In this document: positions 62,462 through 64,000 of the stretch, piece after piece
Numbering within the stretch: position 1 is the stretch's first letter
How the letters are laid out: each line of letters begins with the position of its first letter
From: Bacteroides oleiciplenus YIT 12058
GTDB taxonomy: Bacteria; Bacteroidota; Bacteroidia; Bacteroidales; Bacteroidaceae
Length of the DNA stretch: 64,000 nt
Direction: 5' to 3'
NCBI RefSeq assembly: GCF_000315485.1
Contig: NZ_JH992942.1
Coordinates: 722,028 to 786,027, forward strand
Made by a program: the position numbers and the translations under genes
The notes under the pieces: model-generated
What the model was told of the DNA's origin: nothing
What the model saw: only the letters and a program-made list of their open reading frames with translations
Databases searched by the model: none

Positions 62462-64000
62462 TTAATGCATCGGCAGAGTAACAATCATCCGCGTGCCCTC
62501 CGTATAATCAGGGTCAATCTTAATCTCTCCGGCCAGTCGTTTCACGATGAGCCGGCAGAGATATAATCCCAGTCCGTTGCCGGGAACGAAGGTGTCGAGT
62601 TTGGAGAAACGGTTGAATACCTCTTCGTATTTCTCTTCGGGGATTCCGCGGCCTGTATCCGTCACGCTGATGGATATATGCTCCTGCTGCTTGTCAGCTT
62701 CATAACTCAGGGTGATACATCCCTTTTCCGTGAATTTATTCGCGTTATTCAGCAAATGTCCGATTACCTGTGTCAGATACTGGACATTCGTCTGGATTAT
62801 CATACTTTCGGGCGCGATGTCCAGTATGTATTCTATTTCCGGCTTCTTGTTGAGCTGTTCCATTTCCTGCGTGCAAATATTCCTTAAATCGGCAGGCTCG
62901 CAAGGTAGTTTTTCTTCGGAAACGTCCAGGTTGGCTACTTCCAGCATACTGTTGACAAGCTCGGTGAGTAGCACCGTGCTCTTTTGTATCTCTGCCGGAA
63001 ACTCACGGCGCATCTCCATGTCTATTTCATCGTTCATTATCAGATCGGAGAATCCGACGATTGCGTTGAGCGGAGTGCGTATCTCGTGGCAGATGGAGTT
63101 GATGAATGCCTGCTTCATCTTTTCGCTTTCCTGTGCTTTGCCATGCAGAACTTTTAGTTCCATCTTCATCTTCTTTTCCTTCTTCCAGGAGAAATAGAGG
63201 TAGGTACAAATAGAGATTACAATAATCAATAAAATGCTGAGAGAGATAAGCAGAGTTTGCTTATTCTTTATTTCCAGCATCGTCTTTTCGTTATTGAGCG
63301 CATTGAGGTCATATTTCACCTGCAATTCGTTGAGTTGTTTATGAGCGACGTCTGTAGTCAGTGAGTCCTGAATCTGATGTGAAATCTTCAGGTATTTCAA
63401 TGCATTCGGATAATCTTTGCTCTCTTCATAAAGCAGCGAATTGATATTATATAATCCCGGCAGGTTTATAGGAGCTAATATTTTCGCAATTCTAATGAGT
63501 GAATCATTAGCTTCTATAGCCCTTGGATAATCTTTTTTTATGTGGTTGTTGGAGTAGTAATTATTGGCACACAGATAATAATTGTATCTATCCAAGTCGT
63601 TGGTAAGCGTTTTGCCAATTGTCTGGATTTTGTTCCAGTACTCTTGCGTTTGCTCTACTGTGAGATAGGATAAACTGCCAATCATAAAAGAATAGTACTG
63701 GAGCAGATATAACTCTATTCTATAGAAAGGGCGTTGCTTCTGATAGTCGGTTTTATATTTTTGTTCTACCAGATTGATAAGATTCTCCATAATTTTTACG
63801 GACTCTTTGGTCTTTCCTGCTTGGGCATAGCTAAAACATAATCTCCAGGTTACAAAACGCTTATATTCGAATTTCTTCTTTTCAGGAAGTGATTCTACAA
63901 GCTTTATTGCATTCTGCAGATGAGGCAAAGCACTCTCAAACTGGTTGTTCATATAGAAGCTGGAACCCATTATGTAAGCTGAGGCTACCTTATTGTAAGG
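62462..64000 (-). CDS. TPR-containing sensor histidine kinase (N-terminus off the right edge)
   Basis: The frame stays open to the window edge, so the ATG at 63970 is probably internal. Counted from that ATG: TPR-like helices (about 1-215), a short coil, one transmembrane helix (about 239-261), HisKA with phospho-acceptor His295 in SICHEIRTPLNAIVGFSDLI-type sequence, and a HATPase_c domain. The latter has HLLNNANKFTEKG (N box), DTGRGIPEEKYEEVFNRF (G1/F) and GNGLGLYLCRLIVKRL (G2). No receiver domain follows. This is the TPR-kinase class frequent in Bacteroides; the partner regulator and ligand are not visible. Confidence 0.9.
   Translation of the reverse strand, partial: PYNKVASAYIMGSSFYMNNQFESALPHLQNAIKLVESLPEKKKFEYKRFVTWRLCFSYAQAGKTKESVKIMENLINLVEQKYKTDYQKQRPFYRIELYLLQYYSFMIGSLSYLTVEQTQEYWNKIQTIGKTLTNDLDRYNYYLCANNYYSNNHIKKDYPRAIEANDSLIRIAKILAPINLPGLYNINSLLYEESKDYPNALKYLKISHQIQDSLTTDVAHKQLNELQVKYDLNALNNEKTMLEIKNKQTLLISLSILLIIVISICTYLYFSWKKEKKMKMELKVLHGKAQESEKMKQAFINSICHEIRTPLNAIVGFSDLIMNDEIDMEMRREFPAEIQKSTVLLTELVNSMLEVANLDVSEEKLPCEPADLRNICTQEMEQLNKKPEIEYILDIAPESMIIQTNVQYLTQVIGHLLNNANKFTEKGCITLSYEADKQQEHISISVTDTGRGIPEEKYEEVFNRFSKLDTFVPGNGLGLYLCRLIVKRLAGEIKIDPDYTEGTRMIVTLPMH

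Noticed and set aside
63970-64000. ATG 63970 as the true start of the TPR histidine kinase
   Set aside because: The frame remains open to the window edge and the upstream ten codons read as TPR-like sequence, so the gene continues outside.

Overview
The window reads as chromosomal DNA from a gut-type Bacteroides (family Bacteroidaceae). Three things point there. Most promoters show the Bacteroidetes -7 box TAnnTTTG rather than a sigma70 box. The proteins belong to Bacteroidota families (SusC/SusD pairs, SprA, DUF4290, TIGR02757, meso-diaminopimelate dehydrogenase). Intergenic regions are AT-rich with weak Shine-Dalgarno signals. No rRNA, tRNA or CRISPR array was seen.

Layout. 1-13.6 kb is housekeeping: the start of sprA (type IX secretion translocon, running off the left edge), ruvA, ddh, then a seven-gene minus-strand operon (tsaB, DUF4290, murA, rimM, M23 peptidase, dxr, rseP), then plus-strand lemA/DUF3137 and yicC, gmk, a small membrane protein and nadD. 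At 13.6-16.9 kb lie an aldo/keto reductase with a divergent AraC regulator, an HU-like DNA-binding protein whose promoter sits between 35-bp inverted repeats (a candidate invertible promoter), and a decayed histidine-kinase remnant.

16.9-32.7 kb is a polysaccharide utilisation locus (PUL): a divergent GntR/UTRA repressor, then one long operon encoding an extended mannose-6-phosphate isomerase, a ROK sugar kinase, an MFS sugar transporter, SusC, SusD, a GH79-like lipoprotein, a GH2 enzyme and a DUF5054 protein with a GH38-like N-terminus. The proposed flow is capture and import by SusCD, periplasmic exo-cleavage, MFS uptake, ROK phosphorylation and isomerisation to fructose-6-phosphate. This fits a glycan or glycoside containing mannose and a uronic acid or beta-hexoside; the substrate is inferred.

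32.7-42.5 kb holds central metabolism and envelope genes: gdhA, maeB with a translationally coupled 57-residue membrane protein, metY, an N-acetylmuramoyl-L-alanine amidase, an EamA transporter, a lipoprotein, DUF2867 and a GNAT protein. 42.5-64 kb is a patchwork of small accessory units: three further regulators (two AraC, one LuxR), a TIGR02757 protein, a truncated exported nitrilase, VOC and ABM proteins, two paralogous MATE pumps, a complete IS1182-type element with a 7-bp target duplication, DUF3795/MmcQ, an AAA+ ATPase, DUF5131, MsrAB, a PepSY-like protein, HelD, a GH43 enzyme and a TPR-histidine kinase running off the right edge. A 22-bp tandem repeat lies in the leader of the second MATE gene.
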